Assembly (NCBI GenBank): GCA_004794785.1
Contig: SJOL01007113.1
Location: 1 to 64,000, forward strand
Source: Opisthorchis felineus
Lineage: Eukaryota; Platyhelminthes; Trematoda; Opisthorchiida; Opisthorchiidae
Direction: 5' to 3'
DNA: 64,000 nt
Shown: positions 11,386-24,640 of the stretch, piece after piece
How the letters are laid out: every line of letters starts with the position of its first letter
Position numbering within the stretch: position 1 is the stretch's first letter
Position numbers and translations under genes: made by a program
The notes under the pieces: model-generated
Told to the model about the DNA's origin: nothing
The model's database searches: none
What the model saw: the letters and a program-made list of their open reading frames with translations, nothing else

Positions 11386-12639
11386 TGGTTTATTCGTTCT
11401 CCAGAGATATTTATGTTTTATTCGTAGTTTGAGATCCGAGAACCTTTCATTTTGTCTAGAAAACAAATGATCCACTGGTGATGTCGTTGTCTACCCAACG
11501 CCTAAAATCTTGAAAGCTCATAAGCATATATGTATATGTATGTGATTGACTACATATGCATTTATGTACGTATGTATACGTATATGTTTTGTGGAATCCA
11601 ACATTTTTTAATTGGCTGACTGAGCTCTGCTTCTCCGGAAGATTTCTGAGGCCGATATGCATAGGACTACTCTACACCCTTCCGTGTGTGCTTTCCCTGA
11701 GCCCAAGAATAGCGTTCGAATCGGCGAAGGAAGGTTAAAAAGCGTCGCGTCTCACCGGGCCGTCCTTTTATGTTTTCCTTTTCAATTTTTTTGTTTGACT
11801 TCTCGACATCAAGGCGATTCTAGCCTCGTGGTAAAATATGTCGAAAATGTCTTTATGGGCCTGACCTTTTCTCTAGCGGTTGACTCAAGATGGTTTCCAC
11901 ATGTCACCTAATGGGAACGAAGGCGTTTTCTTCAACCTGAATCCTATCAAACGTTCCAAAGTTGTGTTCACGCATATGCGTGACTATCCTGCTCATGTCA
12001 GTCATAGCACACTCATGCAAGGGCCATATTTTTAGAAATCCGGCAATCGTTCTTTTACCAGAAGGTTAAATATCATAAACGTTCCTTTCTTCCAGTATCC
12101 GAGTTGTTTTACTTTTACCTCTACCTTGTTCATAACTTTGCCTCGTTCATCTGCGGTGGCTTGTGGAAATCTAACCCTATGTTCACCAGAAGTTGTATTC
12201 AAATCTTCCTCGTTCCCTGTACTATACTCTGCTGTTCCCGTAGAAACCCTAACATACAAACACCAGGTTCCGTAAAACTTTCCTCCACACGGTCATTTGG
12301 GATTCTCACCACCTCTTACGTCACGGGACTGTCTTCCCAAAGGCCCTAATGGATGCAGTGACACACTTCGTACTTCATGGTGTCATATTTGATCCGACTT
12401 AATGCTTCGTCCTCGTGACTGCATCAAATTCAGTATGCACATCTGACCTTCTCTCAATGTGATACCGTGCTTGGTTAGGCCCTCTAATAGTTCATGAGAT
12501 GATTAAGGTCGGAGTCCTAGGTATTAAAAACAATAGCCTTTAATTCGTTATGTAGGTGGTGGCAATTCTACAATAGTCTATTATCCAATGTCAGTCAAAC
12601 AACAAAGTCAAACACAGATGATTCACAGTCAAGTATTAC

Positions 12640-12850
12640 TAAGACGTTCGTCCGAACGCGCAATGTTCTAGCTAGTAGTTTGAACATTCAGTCGTTCGGC
12701 TACGAGTAGCTGATCAGCAGTGTGATTACATCGCACCTAGAGAGGATATAGCGTCATTCATTCCTCGGATACGTCATGTGATATCGCATTGACTGGCCTC
12801 CCTGGCGACGACCTCACAAACGGAAATTCCACTCACCTTGCGAATTCGAT
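12640..12850 (-). mobile_element. tRNA-derived SINE-like repeat, family 2
   Basis: On the minus strand it contains CTGATCAGCTACTCGTAGCC, a run resembling GAACGGTTAAGTGTTCGACT, and further upstream the GTCGTCGCC..AGGGAGGCCAG block, also found at 57,180-57,300 and 62,480-62,600. Diverged copy. Confidence 0.5.
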
Positions 12851-12989
12851 GCAAGCTGAGTCACACAAAAACTGGCTGTTATTCGGGGCCAGGGTTTCAT
12901 TGTTAATTAGTTCCGCCGGGAGATGATTACAAAACGAGAAACAAAGCCAGAAACGACTGGCTTCATAAATAGCAGTCCCCAGATGTATG

Positions 12990-13115
12990 GACGTAATACA
13001 TCACTCATAAGGTTACTGAAAAATCTATTCATAAAATACGAGAGATTCAGCTAGGTTTCGGGTGAGTCTCCCGTCAAAACCAAATTTATGTGCAAATGAG
13101 TGTGTTTGTTGAGGT
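12990..13115. repeat. Repeat related to the foldback element at 54 kb
   Basis: Shares GAGAGATTCAGCT, GCGAGTCTCCCGTCAAAAC-like and GTGCAAATGAGTGT with 54,307-54,375. The upstream GACGTAATACA..CATAAGGTT block matches 53,914-53,942. Confidence 0.6.
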
Positions 13116-14535
13116 CCCCAGATTTCTTCGCACAATCCGAAGGTTATGAATAACTTCCAGTTTGCTGCTCGAAACTCTTTCTCACGAGAGTTATCTTTAT
13201 CCTCTATTACTGTCATAAGGTGACGGTGATTCTGCTGAAGTTTATATTCGGTATCCCCAACTTACACTTTTATTAAGGCTAGTACATTTGATGCTGAACT
13301 GCACAGAATCGACTTACAACAAAAACTTCCATTTAGCAGAGAACTGTAGAACGTAGGAACGCTTCGAGTGCATGTCCCTACTGGGAATGTTTCATTATTG
13401 TTTCCTCTTAGAGGAAAAAGTAGAATGTGCTTCAGCTGTGCTGTTGTGATTCTCATTCTGGAAGCACTAGGAGGTTGCATCAAACTGCCTTTGGCCCCAA
13501 GTTGTCATCATTCGGCCCTCCTCCAAAGCTACATCTACGGTCGCTCGGTAACGTTGACATTCAAATCTAACTGACATTCATATGTACACAGTGTAGATAG
13601 ATTAAGGATGCTTTACTCAACTGCTAGGTCTGACTTGCGTTGTAGCTGTATTTCAGAAACACTGTTTCAATTCCGAAAAGATATCAATTCTAAGAGATGC
13701 AAATTAAAGCCAGTGAAGTATTCATCCCTCCGAGCACACCATTTCAATAAGACGGCTCAAAAATCAGAATTTGTTTTGGCATTGTGATGACAAGTTAGAT
13801 AATGCCCTCGACTGCTACAAGTGAAAACTCAGCCGAGCTGAAATGGAAGCATGGACGTTGTCAAAACCGCCACAAGAGGATCGCTTGACAATTTTTCAGG
13901 GACTTCTAACACCCAAAATCAATGAGCAGATCCAAAAGCAGTCATCAAGAGTAGGCCACTTCTTGAACATATACACTATCACAGCTGCATCTACACCCAA
14001 CTGGACGTGCCGTCCCCTACAATGCGTCCCTTAAAACTGCGCGAATAAAACTTACGCATCGGATCTGTTTCGCTGTAGCAAGTAATTTTGGTTTCTGACT
14101 GCATGGATTTTGCTTGGTTGATTAAAAGACACGTTAACGACACGTGTGTTCTGCTTCGTTATGAGTAAGAGCCACAGATGACATCATGCAACCCAGTAAA
14201 CCACACCGTCGGTATGATTCGCACGGCGCCATTTACAAACGAATTCAACTCAGAGGGCGTCCCGTTGGCTAGTGACATCATTGTACTGACAGATGGGAAA
14301 CTAACTGCTTATTAATATACTATTTTAGTGGCTACTGGGCAAGTATCAGCACCAAAGATGAGGCATTACGTGGGGATGATACGGTGGTTTCGCTTGCTTA
14401 CGACTTCAGTAATGTCCTTTTACACTGGTGAGCAGAGCTTAGGGACAGATGTACGGAAGCAGTCCACGGGGAGTCGAGATTAACACTAACCGACGAAACC
14501 GATTACTTGGAGTACCCTAGCTATCTGTATTATAT
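13116..14535. other. Stretch without supported gene
   Basis: Only short frames without recognisable domains were seen. Nothing can be assigned. Confidence 0.45.
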
Positions 14536-14748
14536 CTGTATGTATGTATTATATGTATGTATGTGTGTATGTATGTATGTGTGTATGTATGTGTGTATGT
14601 ATGTATGTATGTGTGTATGCATGCATGTATGTATGTATGTATGTATGTATGTATGTATGTATGTATGTATGTATGTATGTGTGTGTATGTATGTATGTAT
14701 GTATGTATGTATGTATGTATGTATGTATGTATGTATGTATGTATGTAT

Positions 14749-14780
<32 letters not shown>

Positions 14781-14787
14781 TGTATTA
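14536..14787. repeat. (TATG)n microsatellite, about 250 bp
   Basis: Long tetranucleotide array of TATG/GTAT with interspersed GTGTGTAT variants. It is open in several frames only because the repeat lacks stop codons (Met-Tyr-Val-Cys periodicity), so these frames are not genes. Confidence 0.97.
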
Positions 14788-15354
14788 TACTCCTGTTCTT
14801 ACGAATGGTAGAAATGCTGGAGGTTCACTTTGACAAACTTTCAGTTAGAAATTTTATGTACTTTTGAGTACAACAGTGACACGTCGTTGCAAGAGCGTAC
14901 GGTGAAGGTTGTCCTTTTGGTGGTTTTTTTTTGTACCAGTCGAAACAAAGAAGCGGTGTTTCAAGCAATCCGTAGAGACATAGTTGGCCTTCTTACTACT
15001 CCCCCCAAATTGGTGGGGCAGATCTCGTCCGAATGGACGCCATTTTGCTATCAATCGGTATATGGTTTCTCCAGTCTTCTGTCATCCCTAAGTGAGTTAG
15101 CTTTCACTAGTTTTGCCTTCTGACATGCAGAGCCATGCTAAATCTTTTGCTGTCTAGTAATCAGGCATTGAAATTTAACAGGGACATCAATGTGAGACAT
15201 TTCGTTTGGCAGCCTACACATAGATCCGCCATCGTTGAGTAGACTTTTTTGCTAACGATCTACTTCTTGAAAAAGTGCGAGTGAGGTTTTTAGATAAGGA
15301 TTCAAATTTCAATAGAGACCTCATCTTGTCAGTTAAGCTAATCTATGCCGAAAG

Positions 15355-15475
15355 ATCAGGAAGCACTGTACAGCTATTTCATCCTTGCTGTGAATGATCA
15401 GCAACGCGCGTCTCACAAAGCTCCAGGGAGTTTCGAACCTGCGATCTCCCAGTTAGTAATCTGAGCATTCAATTC
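15355..15475 (-). mobile_element. tRNA-derived SINE-like repeat, family 2
   Basis: The minus strand shows GCAGGTTCGAAACTC (B-box-like) followed by TTTGTGAGACGCGCGTTGCTGATCA and AGCTGTACAGTGCTTC, the same order as at 62,650-62,735. Confidence 0.55.
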
Positions 15476-18231
15476 AGCATCAACTGGCAAGTCAACATCT
15501 ATTGATTTTTACATATGAGGACAAATCATTTACGAGTAAATGTTCCGAACGACTGGATATGGTCAATTCATACAGACGTCATATGCCTGTCCAAGTTCGC
15601 CAGACAAATGGCACTGATTGGCTGTGGTCCATAATTTCTCTGTCTCCAACTCTAGTATCTGTTGCTGAAATCCATTTTACGTGCCACAATGGCGAGAAAA
15701 AGTTGTTTTTGGCCACCAATGATTTTACATCCAGTGCACCTAAAATGAATTGGAATTTGTAATGATCTAGGGAGACTATTTATTCATCACTGGATACTTA
15801 TCACGGGATATTTACACACGCCTTTAGTTAGATGCGAAGATTCTGTCACTACATGAAAATGCAGATTTTGTTCTGAAGAAGTATATCAGAATCTTTCAGA
15901 ATGGGTTAGTCCTCGATTTTGTCTGTTTATAGCACCAGAATTTACACTATACTACTACTAATACTTCACTATACACCTAGTCTGGGCGACAACAAAGAAC
16001 GAGTTATGGTATCATCCACTTGGATCAAACAGGTTTTCGTTAGCTTGCCACTTATGAGTAGAATGTAGGAATTATTTTAGCGTTAAGCAGCGCTGACCAA
16101 GACCACAGCTTCTGTACGATATATGGGACCAGTTCGCCCAACATCTACGGAAACAAGTTAACTTATAGCTGTGCGGGCGTCTTTGGCCTGTAAATTCACG
16201 AGAGTATCCATTTTGTTTAGATAATACGAAGTTATGAGGACGCAAACTCCAGCTCCCTCTCTTGGCACATTAGTGTTCCAGACCCTAGGAACAAGCTCGG
16301 GAGCGTTGCATTTGGACCGACATATGCACGCGTAATCGCCAGGTTTCGTCACTGAGTATCGATATTGAGGCAGGAGGAGATCCGTGACCATCAACGAGTA
16401 TTAGGTGCATAAATATTACCACTGACTTGCAAAATAAACACCTTTCAGAGGGTCGGAAATGCAAAGAAATTTGTCACATCTGCTAACTGTCGCCGCAAAG
16501 AACTCGACATAGAGTTGACGGAGCAACACCCTTCGCCTCAAATGGGTGGACAATAAAGCAATCAATCGCTTATCCTGCTAACAGAGTCGCGAAGCCCCCT
16601 GGACTTGGGGCAAAGGCGGCTCTGAAATACAGCGGTGAGGGGAGCTAACGGAGGACCAAAGAGTCCGGAAGTTACATGGATGCCATTGTGCTCATAGGCA
16701 AACACGGTAATCAGAACGATTAATAAACATGACTTGCAACCTAGGGTAAGTACGATGCCTAGCAGTTGCGGTAAATTAGGCTGAAAACAAGAATTCTCCT
16801 GGAACCTAGACTGACTTTTTTGAATCAAGCACCTCGCTTCCTGTTGGGAAACATACCGATAATGTGGAATTCATTCACAAAATCACAGATAAGTCTCTTT
16901 ATCCTGGTATGACCCTGAAAGCAATCATAAGAATGGGCTTTCCAAAGGGGTTGGATGGAACTAACCATCAACCCCGAAAAGCAATGTCCACAGATTCTGA
17001 AAGCTCATAGGTCCTACCAAGACGATCCTGTAGGTTAAAGACGGTTAGGTATCCCAAGTACTATCGGTGTATCGCTGTCAATGTGTAGGTACAAGCTGAA
17101 AGTTGAACCATACGCAATTCGGTTACACAGATCCTCGGGGGATCGGTAGATGAAAAACATCCTTGAACTTCAAAAAACGTCCGATAAAACTAACGTGATC
17201 AAAAAAAAGTCTTTCACAGTCTCAAGGTACAGAGTCGTTTATGAGCCACTTCTACCGCAGCCACAGCGCCTTCCAGAAACAAGTTCATATTACTAGCAAA
17301 GCAGCCCAGACCAGACAACTTTGGCATCAGATCACTAAGTCCGTTAATCAGCTATAAACCATGTACCGAGATTATGCATTGGTTCCAGCGCTAGTTCCCG
17401 TCAGTGGAAAATTGAGGCGCAGAGTTTACATAGCTAGGTATCAGGGGGAGATGACGTAATTAATCATCTGTAGTTTATTCATTCCAGCTTTTTGTGCGCG
17501 TGAAAGCGGCAGCTTTGATAAAGGGGCACCGGTGACTCTGTGACTTGACCACTTTATCAGTTTCATTAACCATTGATTAGTTAAGTCAGGGTTACCCATT
17601 CAGGAAGGCGGGAGTTGTCGCTTCACTGATTTGTGCCTTAATACTTCGCCACTAGGCCATGCAGAGTCAACCCCTCGATCATTAGCGCCCAACACACAGC
17701 TAGGCAGAATTAGCTCTGTGAGGTAGACAACCATGCACTATGCGAGGCGCAAGTACTAACCGAAGTAGTTTATGAGGCGTGAGTGGTCAGAGGTGTTAAA
17801 AGTTACCAAAAGATTCCCTTGTCTTCCCCACCTTGACAGATGGTACCATTTCCAGCCGCTCCACCAGAATCTATACAACTGCCCTGAAAAATAAACTTAT
17901 CTACCACGTCAACTGACCAGTTTTATCCTACCCAGTCTTGTAGCAACACGTTGCACTGTGCAGATGTTGAGTGCATACCAAACCATGCGTCGGAATTATT
18001 TAGGTTAATTAAAATGGAGGATCTGGACCAAGTAGAGTAATATCGTCCGCAAACCCAATATCTGTTGCTGAACAACCCGGGTGCATTTCGATTGTGGTGT
18101 TTTGTACCTTTCTTTTGCTTTCATTATAACGTTACGTATTTCAACAATTCCATAAAAGTTTTTTGTTTGAATACGCAAAACCACAAAAACGCGCATTTTG
18201 TACAACATACATACAATACAGGCGTGGTCAG
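15476..18231. other. Stretch without supported gene
   Basis: No domain, RNA gene or clear repeat was recognised. Open frames at 15,502-15,762 and 16,562-16,828 (minus) have no identifiable content. Confidence 0.45.
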
Positions 18232-18348
18232 ATGCTCCGACTTTCACTTCTCATTCCGCTCGCGCTTACAGCGGTCATTTGCGAGCTTCATGTGCTAACT
18301 CTGGTACAAGAACATTTCAGACTGTCTTCGGAGTTTATTGTATGTTAG
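18232..18348 (+). CDS. Small ORF beginning with a signal-peptide-like segment
   Basis: From ATG at 18,232 the frame begins MLRLSLLIPLALTAVICE. This is a short basic start, a roughly 14-residue hydrophobic core, and small residues before a plausible cleavage point. It ends after 38 codons. It could be a whole micropeptide, the first exon of a secreted-protein gene, or chance. The ATG lies directly after an AG dinucleotide (GGTCAG). No partner exon was identified. Confidence 0.2.
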   Translation: MLRLSLLIPLALTAVICELHVLTLVQEHFRLSSEFIVC

Positions 18349-18544
18349 AGCTTCCCGGAAAGAAGGCCCCTGGACATTCACGATCGGATTATTATTTATT
18401 CACTGACCTGGGACAACGACGAACTATTTTAAAGAGAACAATTCTTAGTGAGTCAGTTCCATTCGACCCGTTTTGTTATAGTGTACTCAATTCAGAGTAA
18501 TTATATTTATTTCTTTGACACCACTCCTGGTAAAGTAGCTTTTT

Positions 18545-18690
18545 GGGTACCCAAACCACTACGGGATCCCTGAGGTTTCAGAGACGGTTATAGAATCTTC
18601 AGGAAAATGTTGAAAACAAAACTGAAGAGAAATGGTGACAGATGGTAGTCTTTTCTTACACCACTGGAAGTGGTCACAGCTTGCGGTACA
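18545..18690 (-). pseudogene. RTE-like reverse transcriptase scrap
   Basis: The minus-strand translation reads SSGVRKDYHLSPFLFSFVF, a diverged form of the GVRQGCPLSPFLFNFV motif of RTE-type reverse transcriptases. It continues into SETSG-like sequence seen in the same place in the copy at 39,990-40,030. A stop follows within the motif region. Confidence 0.6.
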
Positions 18691-19979
18691 CTCATGCTCG
18701 CCCACCTTGACTTAAAGCCACCACTTTTGCGTGATTGTCGGGCCCGTACCTGGTACTGGTCTTGCGGGCTTCAATGGCTGGAATTTTGTTCGACGGGGTG
18801 CAACCACATCAGCCAAACCAAAAACAAGACCATGCACCACGAGTAATCGCAATTCAATGAACTGGAGATGAATTCTCCTGTTCTTTCAGGGTGACGGCCA
18901 GACATGTGTATGTTTGTGGAAGCTGTGAGGTTGCCCTTCCCCCGAGGAAAAACATGCTAGAATATGTCCATCCAGAAAACCACGCGCTATGGCCGTCCAA
19001 AGGGTGATCGTGACCACCGGCAAATTATTCACTACACATGAGGTACCCATGGAACCAACCAATGGCTGACGCGGCTTCTAGTGCATCCTATGTGCGCGAC
19101 AGCATCGGAAGCAAGATATCTTTGTCTTATGCCCTGCCTTCTCAGCCTAGGCAAGCAACGGGCACGCGAGTAAGACGGACTACTGATCTGTCGACTCTTG
19201 GGCCGCTCTCTAAAAGTAAATCAAAATTATTTTCGTTGAAACTATGGGGAATTCTAAGTTGTGAATTCTATGGGGAGTTAGTCTAATCTGGTTGCATGTC
19301 TAGTGGGATGTTCCTCATGGCTTTTTGTTTAAGTGGACGAACTTTCAGGGTCACCGACCACCGCCGATTTGCATGTGATCACCAGTTTACGACATAAGGC
19401 ACGAAATCAAATCTTAGCATATTTAAACTTTCCGCGGTGTTCTTTAAGTTACAGACAACATCTGCATAATATCCAATGAAAATTCCACCCAGGTGGATAG
19501 TTTAATAACGTTTGTATGCGTTATACTAGTCTGACGTAACAAATTAGAAGAAACTGTTTAGCAAACTTCGACACAACACTGCTTTTGGGCAGCCAGCCTT
19601 GCGTTCGGTATGATAATGGAAGACATCGAATAGCACTAATACCACTGCCTTCCGACTTTCCGCATTTGTGATTTACGAGGAGTACATGGAAGGATTCGAA
19701 TGGTTTTAATGAATTCATTTTAATGGTAGTTTATGTGCACTGTAACCGTGCTTTCAAGTGCTTGCTCCAGTTACACTCCGTGTTTGTCTAAGTTATAACG
19801 TTTTTATTGTGTAATCTCCAGCGACTTACGGGATTTCTACATGCGCGTGATGCGACTTAGTCTACACAAATCAGTGACGCCTAAAGCGCCATCCGGTGCC
19901 AATGTATGACTGTACAGTCGTAAATGAGTTTTTTGTTGTGCCAGTGAGGAAAAAAGAGAGGTTGTGGTAATAGCATCAG

Positions 19980-20182
19980 CCGAAGACAACCTAATGCAAT
20001 AGTGATGCGAGTATGCACCCCTGTGGATGATCCCCTTTCTTAGATATGCGCAGTGGATAATGCAGCGTTTTCAGATACTTGCATGTTATATCGATATCTT
20101 TCCCATCAGAAATAATGACACCCCTTAGCTGAAGCACATCATAAAGCGCAATGACACTGTCAAAAACAAGGCCAGCCATTGC
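19980..20182 (-). pseudogene. Possible RTE-like reverse transcriptase scrap
   Basis: A 62-residue minus frame contains FDSVIALYDVLQLRGV and, about 40 residues later, HPQGCILASLL. The order and spacing fit AFDSVDR...GVRQGC-LSP of non-LTR reverse transcriptases, but the match is weak. Its orientation is the same as the scrap at 18.6 kb, and the two may be remnants of one element. Confidence 0.4.
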
Positions 20183-20879
20183 TTTTCAACATAATAACCA
20201 TACGCGCTGTCGCTTACATGGACTACTTATCGTAAATACTAAGCCCATACCTATGCGCGAAGCTGGTTATTATTCCTCAACTATGCATGATAGCCTAATC
20301 CAACGGCCAAAGACGGTCCTCCATCATCATAACCGTCTGCTTCGTCATTCCACCATACTCGCTCCCGAAAATTACAAAAGCGCCATTGGCGAGGTATTCT
20401 TTATTTATTTAATGCACTGGTACAACCATAATGGGTCTGTTCCCCGTTCCGCTTTTGGAAAAGCACTTCTACTCAACGATGCATCTGAAAAGAGAAGTGT
20501 ATATTCCATTTAGTCTCGTTCGTATCTTCGGTAAGTTTTCACGCATCTTGTATGCATGCAAGCTTATTACTTCCTCAATCGGTCCCATTGTCGATAGTGA
20601 AGTAGCCTTGCGTACACTGATTTTGCGATCCCGTGATCGCACGGATTTTTGTGCGCAGCTAAGTAAAAGCTAAAGAGGGGTGTATACAAAGGAGTCATAG
20701 GATCAGTTGGTATAGACTTGGTCCCTGGAGGTCAAGGATCTCATGCGTCTTCAAACGTGTACCCATAAATGTATCCGTATTGACGATCTGGTGAGTAGGC
20801 GGGTACTTGGTATCAAAACTGCTCCCTTGGGCCACCGAAACCTAACTTCACCCCACTTGTGCTCCTCAATACTGATACG

Positions 20880-22805
20880 TCGTCAGCTCTGCCCCAGCTA
20901 GGGACAATCTGATACTCAACCGCACAAGCACTCTCACAACCTAAGAGCTCATTTTCGGACATCCATTATCAGCTCCCGTGCCTGCGTTTGAAAACGTACT
21001 GTTTCGTGATCTTCAGCATGCAGCTACAGCCAAAAAGGAACGCTCCCAAATCACAGACACACCTAATATGTTGAAAGCAACTCGCCAATTCAGGCTACTC
21101 TGAACCTCTTTTCCATGTCCGTCATATGGGTTTGTGGTTCATCTAACTCATTGCTAATGCCGAATATATGAGCGACTAAGTCAGTCTATCATGATACGAT
21201 CTAGTCGTTTGATGATGAGCTAACTGGAGGAGACAATGTTAACCCCGTCTCACTGACCCAGGGACAAATGCTCTTCAACCGGCGGATGCGCCCTGAAACC
21301 ACATCATCCACCCCCTTAGTGCGCCTTGCCTGCCCATCCACAGTTATTCCACATTGTCAGGCTTTTTTTCGCTACCCATCCCTAAAAATCCACCAACTCC
21401 TTCTGTACCGTGTACTCTCCTTCCGCACTCTCTGACCCCGATGATACTAAAGGCGGTATGGCTTACAACTATCCCTTCAGCTGCATGCCCTCCTCCTAAA
21501 GACCCTCCTAACTCCATGTTCAACCTCATACCTCGAATTCTGCCGTGGGTTCACAAGCCCCCCCCCATTCACCGCTCTACCCGCGGCTTTAGGTATACCT
21601 TGATCGACCCAGAATACATACCTAGCTTACCCTCTTTCGTGTACCCTCAATCCTTCCTCCAAATTATCATAGTGCCAAAACACCGCGGGGGGCGTTTACA
21701 ACTTCCTAATTAGAACGATTGGCAGGCCAATTTCAACAAACTACACAGATCGACTTAAATTTGATCCGGTTTTAGCTTGTATCCTAAAAAATCCTCGTGT
21801 GAATCCAAAACATCGTTCATAGCAGGGTAAAAATCACTACCCATGTGTAAGTTAACAGAGATGCGTAAAATGCACGCGGCATAACGCCGCTAGCGCCATT
21901 CGCTTAGAAAGCGCCTATCCTTTTCCATAGGTTGCAACTGAACCATGTCGAAGTCACCTCATCACCCAAATATGTGAAACAACCATGCACCTCAAGTTGT
22001 CCTCCGATTCCTTGTCCCTGTATGCTTCGATCGGCTAATTCCTCTGGCTCACCCACATCCTGAATGAGCATTACTGAACCGTTGCAAAAGCTTTTTGTGG
22101 TGGCTTCCTAAACCCCATTTTCCTCTATAACGCTCCAATACGTGATAATCCCACCTCCCCAACTACTCACCGACTAAGCACCGCCTTTTATACGAGCTAC
22201 TAACGTTCGCTTCAAGCACAATTTTTGCAACCGTCTACTCACACCTCCGCCCTTCTTACCCAGCTTCATGGACGATTGCACAACTAACTATGATATAAGT
22301 TGCGCACCATGTAGCTAATGCACGTTCCTCCTATTCACACATCGCCACACCCGTTCGAGTTGACCGCATACCGCCATTCCCTACTATATCCAACTGAATA
22401 TCATTTTTTTAAACCGGGCGGTGTTGCCCCACTGCGGCTGTTAGAACTTGTGGCCACTCTTGGCTGCCCAGTATTTCTGGCCGAGGTCTGACAAATATCC
22501 CAGGGCTCTCTAGCCTTTTTGATACGTTCTCAATCTTTAGTCCCCAACCTAGATACGACTGTCTTATGCCTTCTTTTGAATGGCAGCAATGGCCACCCCG
22601 TGCCTTCGATGGACCAGAGAATATCCTCGGTCCATGCCGGTCTTAAATTATCACTGTTCCCAAGCCAGTCCCTTTTCATAAAACACCCTGTACCTACAAT
22701 CCCCGCCAGCCATGCTTTTATTTGAACTGTAACCTTATGCTTATGCCTGGCGGCATGCCACTCACAAGTTGGGAATAAACATTATTATTATCATTATTAT
22801 TACAC
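20880..22805 (+). repeat. C/T-skewed tract with an ATT-rich tail
   Basis: Almost 2 kb in which the plus strand is strikingly rich in C and T with few G runs, unlike its surroundings. It ends in AATAAACATTATTATTATC (from about 22,770), the kind of tail seen on the SINEs here. No coding potential was recognised. It may be a decayed retroposon or an old non-coding repeat. Confidence 0.35.
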
Positions 22806-24229
22806 TGCAATCTCAAATGGCTCACGCAAGATGTACAGGTGACAGGTTATTGAATCTAATTCGACGTCATGATAATTCCCCATTCATTTGCCTACCCTGC
22901 CTATGTACTCTTTATTCTTCACATGTTTTGCCTTTCTGTACCCGCCACCCACCATGCCGCAAGGGCCGTCCCGTCCGACACTTGTGCATTAGCTTGTGTC
23001 CATGTGTGAATTTGCGCAAGCTGATCTACTTACCCACGCGCGTTCGTGTTGCTGAGCCTTCCTTGACATGTTGTCTCATGAGTTCCGTGTGATCGCCAAT
23101 GAGAATCACGAGACTGTAGTCGGACGTGACGACCGCAACCCGCACTGCTGAGCCAACTTTCTGTTCGCCGTTGTTTGGTGTGTGGACGTTGACACTGCAC
23201 TGTGCCGGTCAGTGACATCCTTGTGCACTTGTTGACGCTACGAACGTGGACAGTTGAGGTTTGTTGTATACATTTGCTTACCCCTATGCAAATACTACAG
23301 TAGAATTATGAACCCAAGTCTTCCTTTTGATATTCGGGACTGTCGAACCTACTCACTCAAAGTTCCGCATCGGGAACCTCAACACAGGCTCCCCATGGAC
23401 AAAGTACGATGTCGCAATGACGGTACCGTGACTGCCATACCCAGGCTGATGGTTTGTCCGTATTTCACGGTACCTCTAGTATTTCCCGACTCAGCATGTA
23501 ACACGCTGCCACAAGGCCGTCTCAAACATCTGAATTTGTGCCAGAACTTCAGAGCACCGGCCGCCTTATTGTATTGTCTGCTCGTACTGCCCATAAATCC
23601 ACTAATCTTCCCCAAAGCACTATCAGGGCCTCAGTATACCGATGTACCTAAAACCTCTCCCTACAGCCGATACAGCGTGTGCTTACTATTATATAAAAAT
23701 TCACCAAACTCACGTACCGCGACGAATTTCTTGGCTTTGTCTGGTGGGACGCTTGCTGCATAAATAGGAAACGTTTTTTGCATAAATCGGTAATGGCTGC
23801 TCAACTTTCAGTTTGCGCGGTAAAAGACGGCATATTTCCAAAACCCCATAAAGGAGAAAACACGTGAAAAAAACCAGCTTCCCAGGAAAACTTCCAACCA
23901 TCTATTTAGAGATAAGGTTGAGCAACCACAGTCATTGAAAACATAAATCCCGCGCACAATGTCGGCCTTAAGTACGTTTAAACAAATTTTAGTAAAATTG
24001 CGACTGTCTGGGGAGTGTGCTCCGGCAAACGGTCACCTTTGAAATCTACGGTTGTCCAGCTTGATTGAACTCATCGCAAATCGATGTGCAAAAGGGATTT
24101 ATTAGTCGCTTCGGGATGCCGTCCAACAGACTGCGGCTCTGAAGCGAGTCTTTTAGATTTACCACGACTGATTCACTCGGGAAGAAGAACGGTTATTGTC
24201 ATCCTGAATGTGATATAAACGCACGACCT
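22806..24229. other. Stretch without supported gene
   Basis: A 169-residue plus-strand open frame at 23,254-23,763 shows no recognisable domain and lies in C-rich sequence. No other structure was assigned. Confidence 0.4.
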
Positions 24230-24480
24230 TGGAAGGAAAGCTTGGAGGAAGTAAATTTTGGTGGTAGATTCTGATTCTATACTCAGCACAGGGAGTGGGG
24301 GGAAGACTTCTTAGCTGCGTGGCTGACATCGTGTGCTTCTGGCCAGTGAGAACTTTCACCACAGGCACTCGCACCGAGCTAACTGAGGGCCACCAAACGC
24401 AGAACACTCATGGACTCATTTGGATTGTTTGGCCGTCAGTTACCGCTGAAGATAGTTGATTGAAGATTTCCGTTTTTTGT
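24230..24480 (+). pseudogene. RTE-like endonuclease fragment
   Basis: The DNA aligns well with 28,090-28,275. Shared landmarks are GTTTCTGGCCAGT, CTCGCACCGAGTTA-like, and ATGGACTCATTTGGA. It corresponds to the end of the apurinic-like endonuclease domain (the LDHVAISYRW-like region). Several stops interrupt it. Confidence 0.6.
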
Positions 24481-24504
24481 GTGACACCGCCAAAAATGTC
24501 ATAT

Positions 24505-24640
24505 TCCTGAAAATAACCGCAGAATGCTCAAGACTTGCTGGGAACCGTCAACTCCGCCTAAATATTTCAGAGAGAGCGCTGAGTTTCCGGACCAGAAATG
24601 AAGCAATCGATCTAACGTTCGAGCAGCCAAAGGAGGTCGA
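24505..24640 (+). repeat. Dispersed direct repeat, copy 1
   Basis: Shares ATG-TCA-GA-CT..CTGCTAACTCCGCC and GAGTTT-CGGA-CCAGAAA with 25,115-25,245. Identity of the repeat is unknown. Confidence 0.4.

Noticed and set aside
14507..14867. Open frames of about 107 codons rich in Met, Tyr, Val and Cys
   Set aside because: They are the TATG microsatellite read in three frames.
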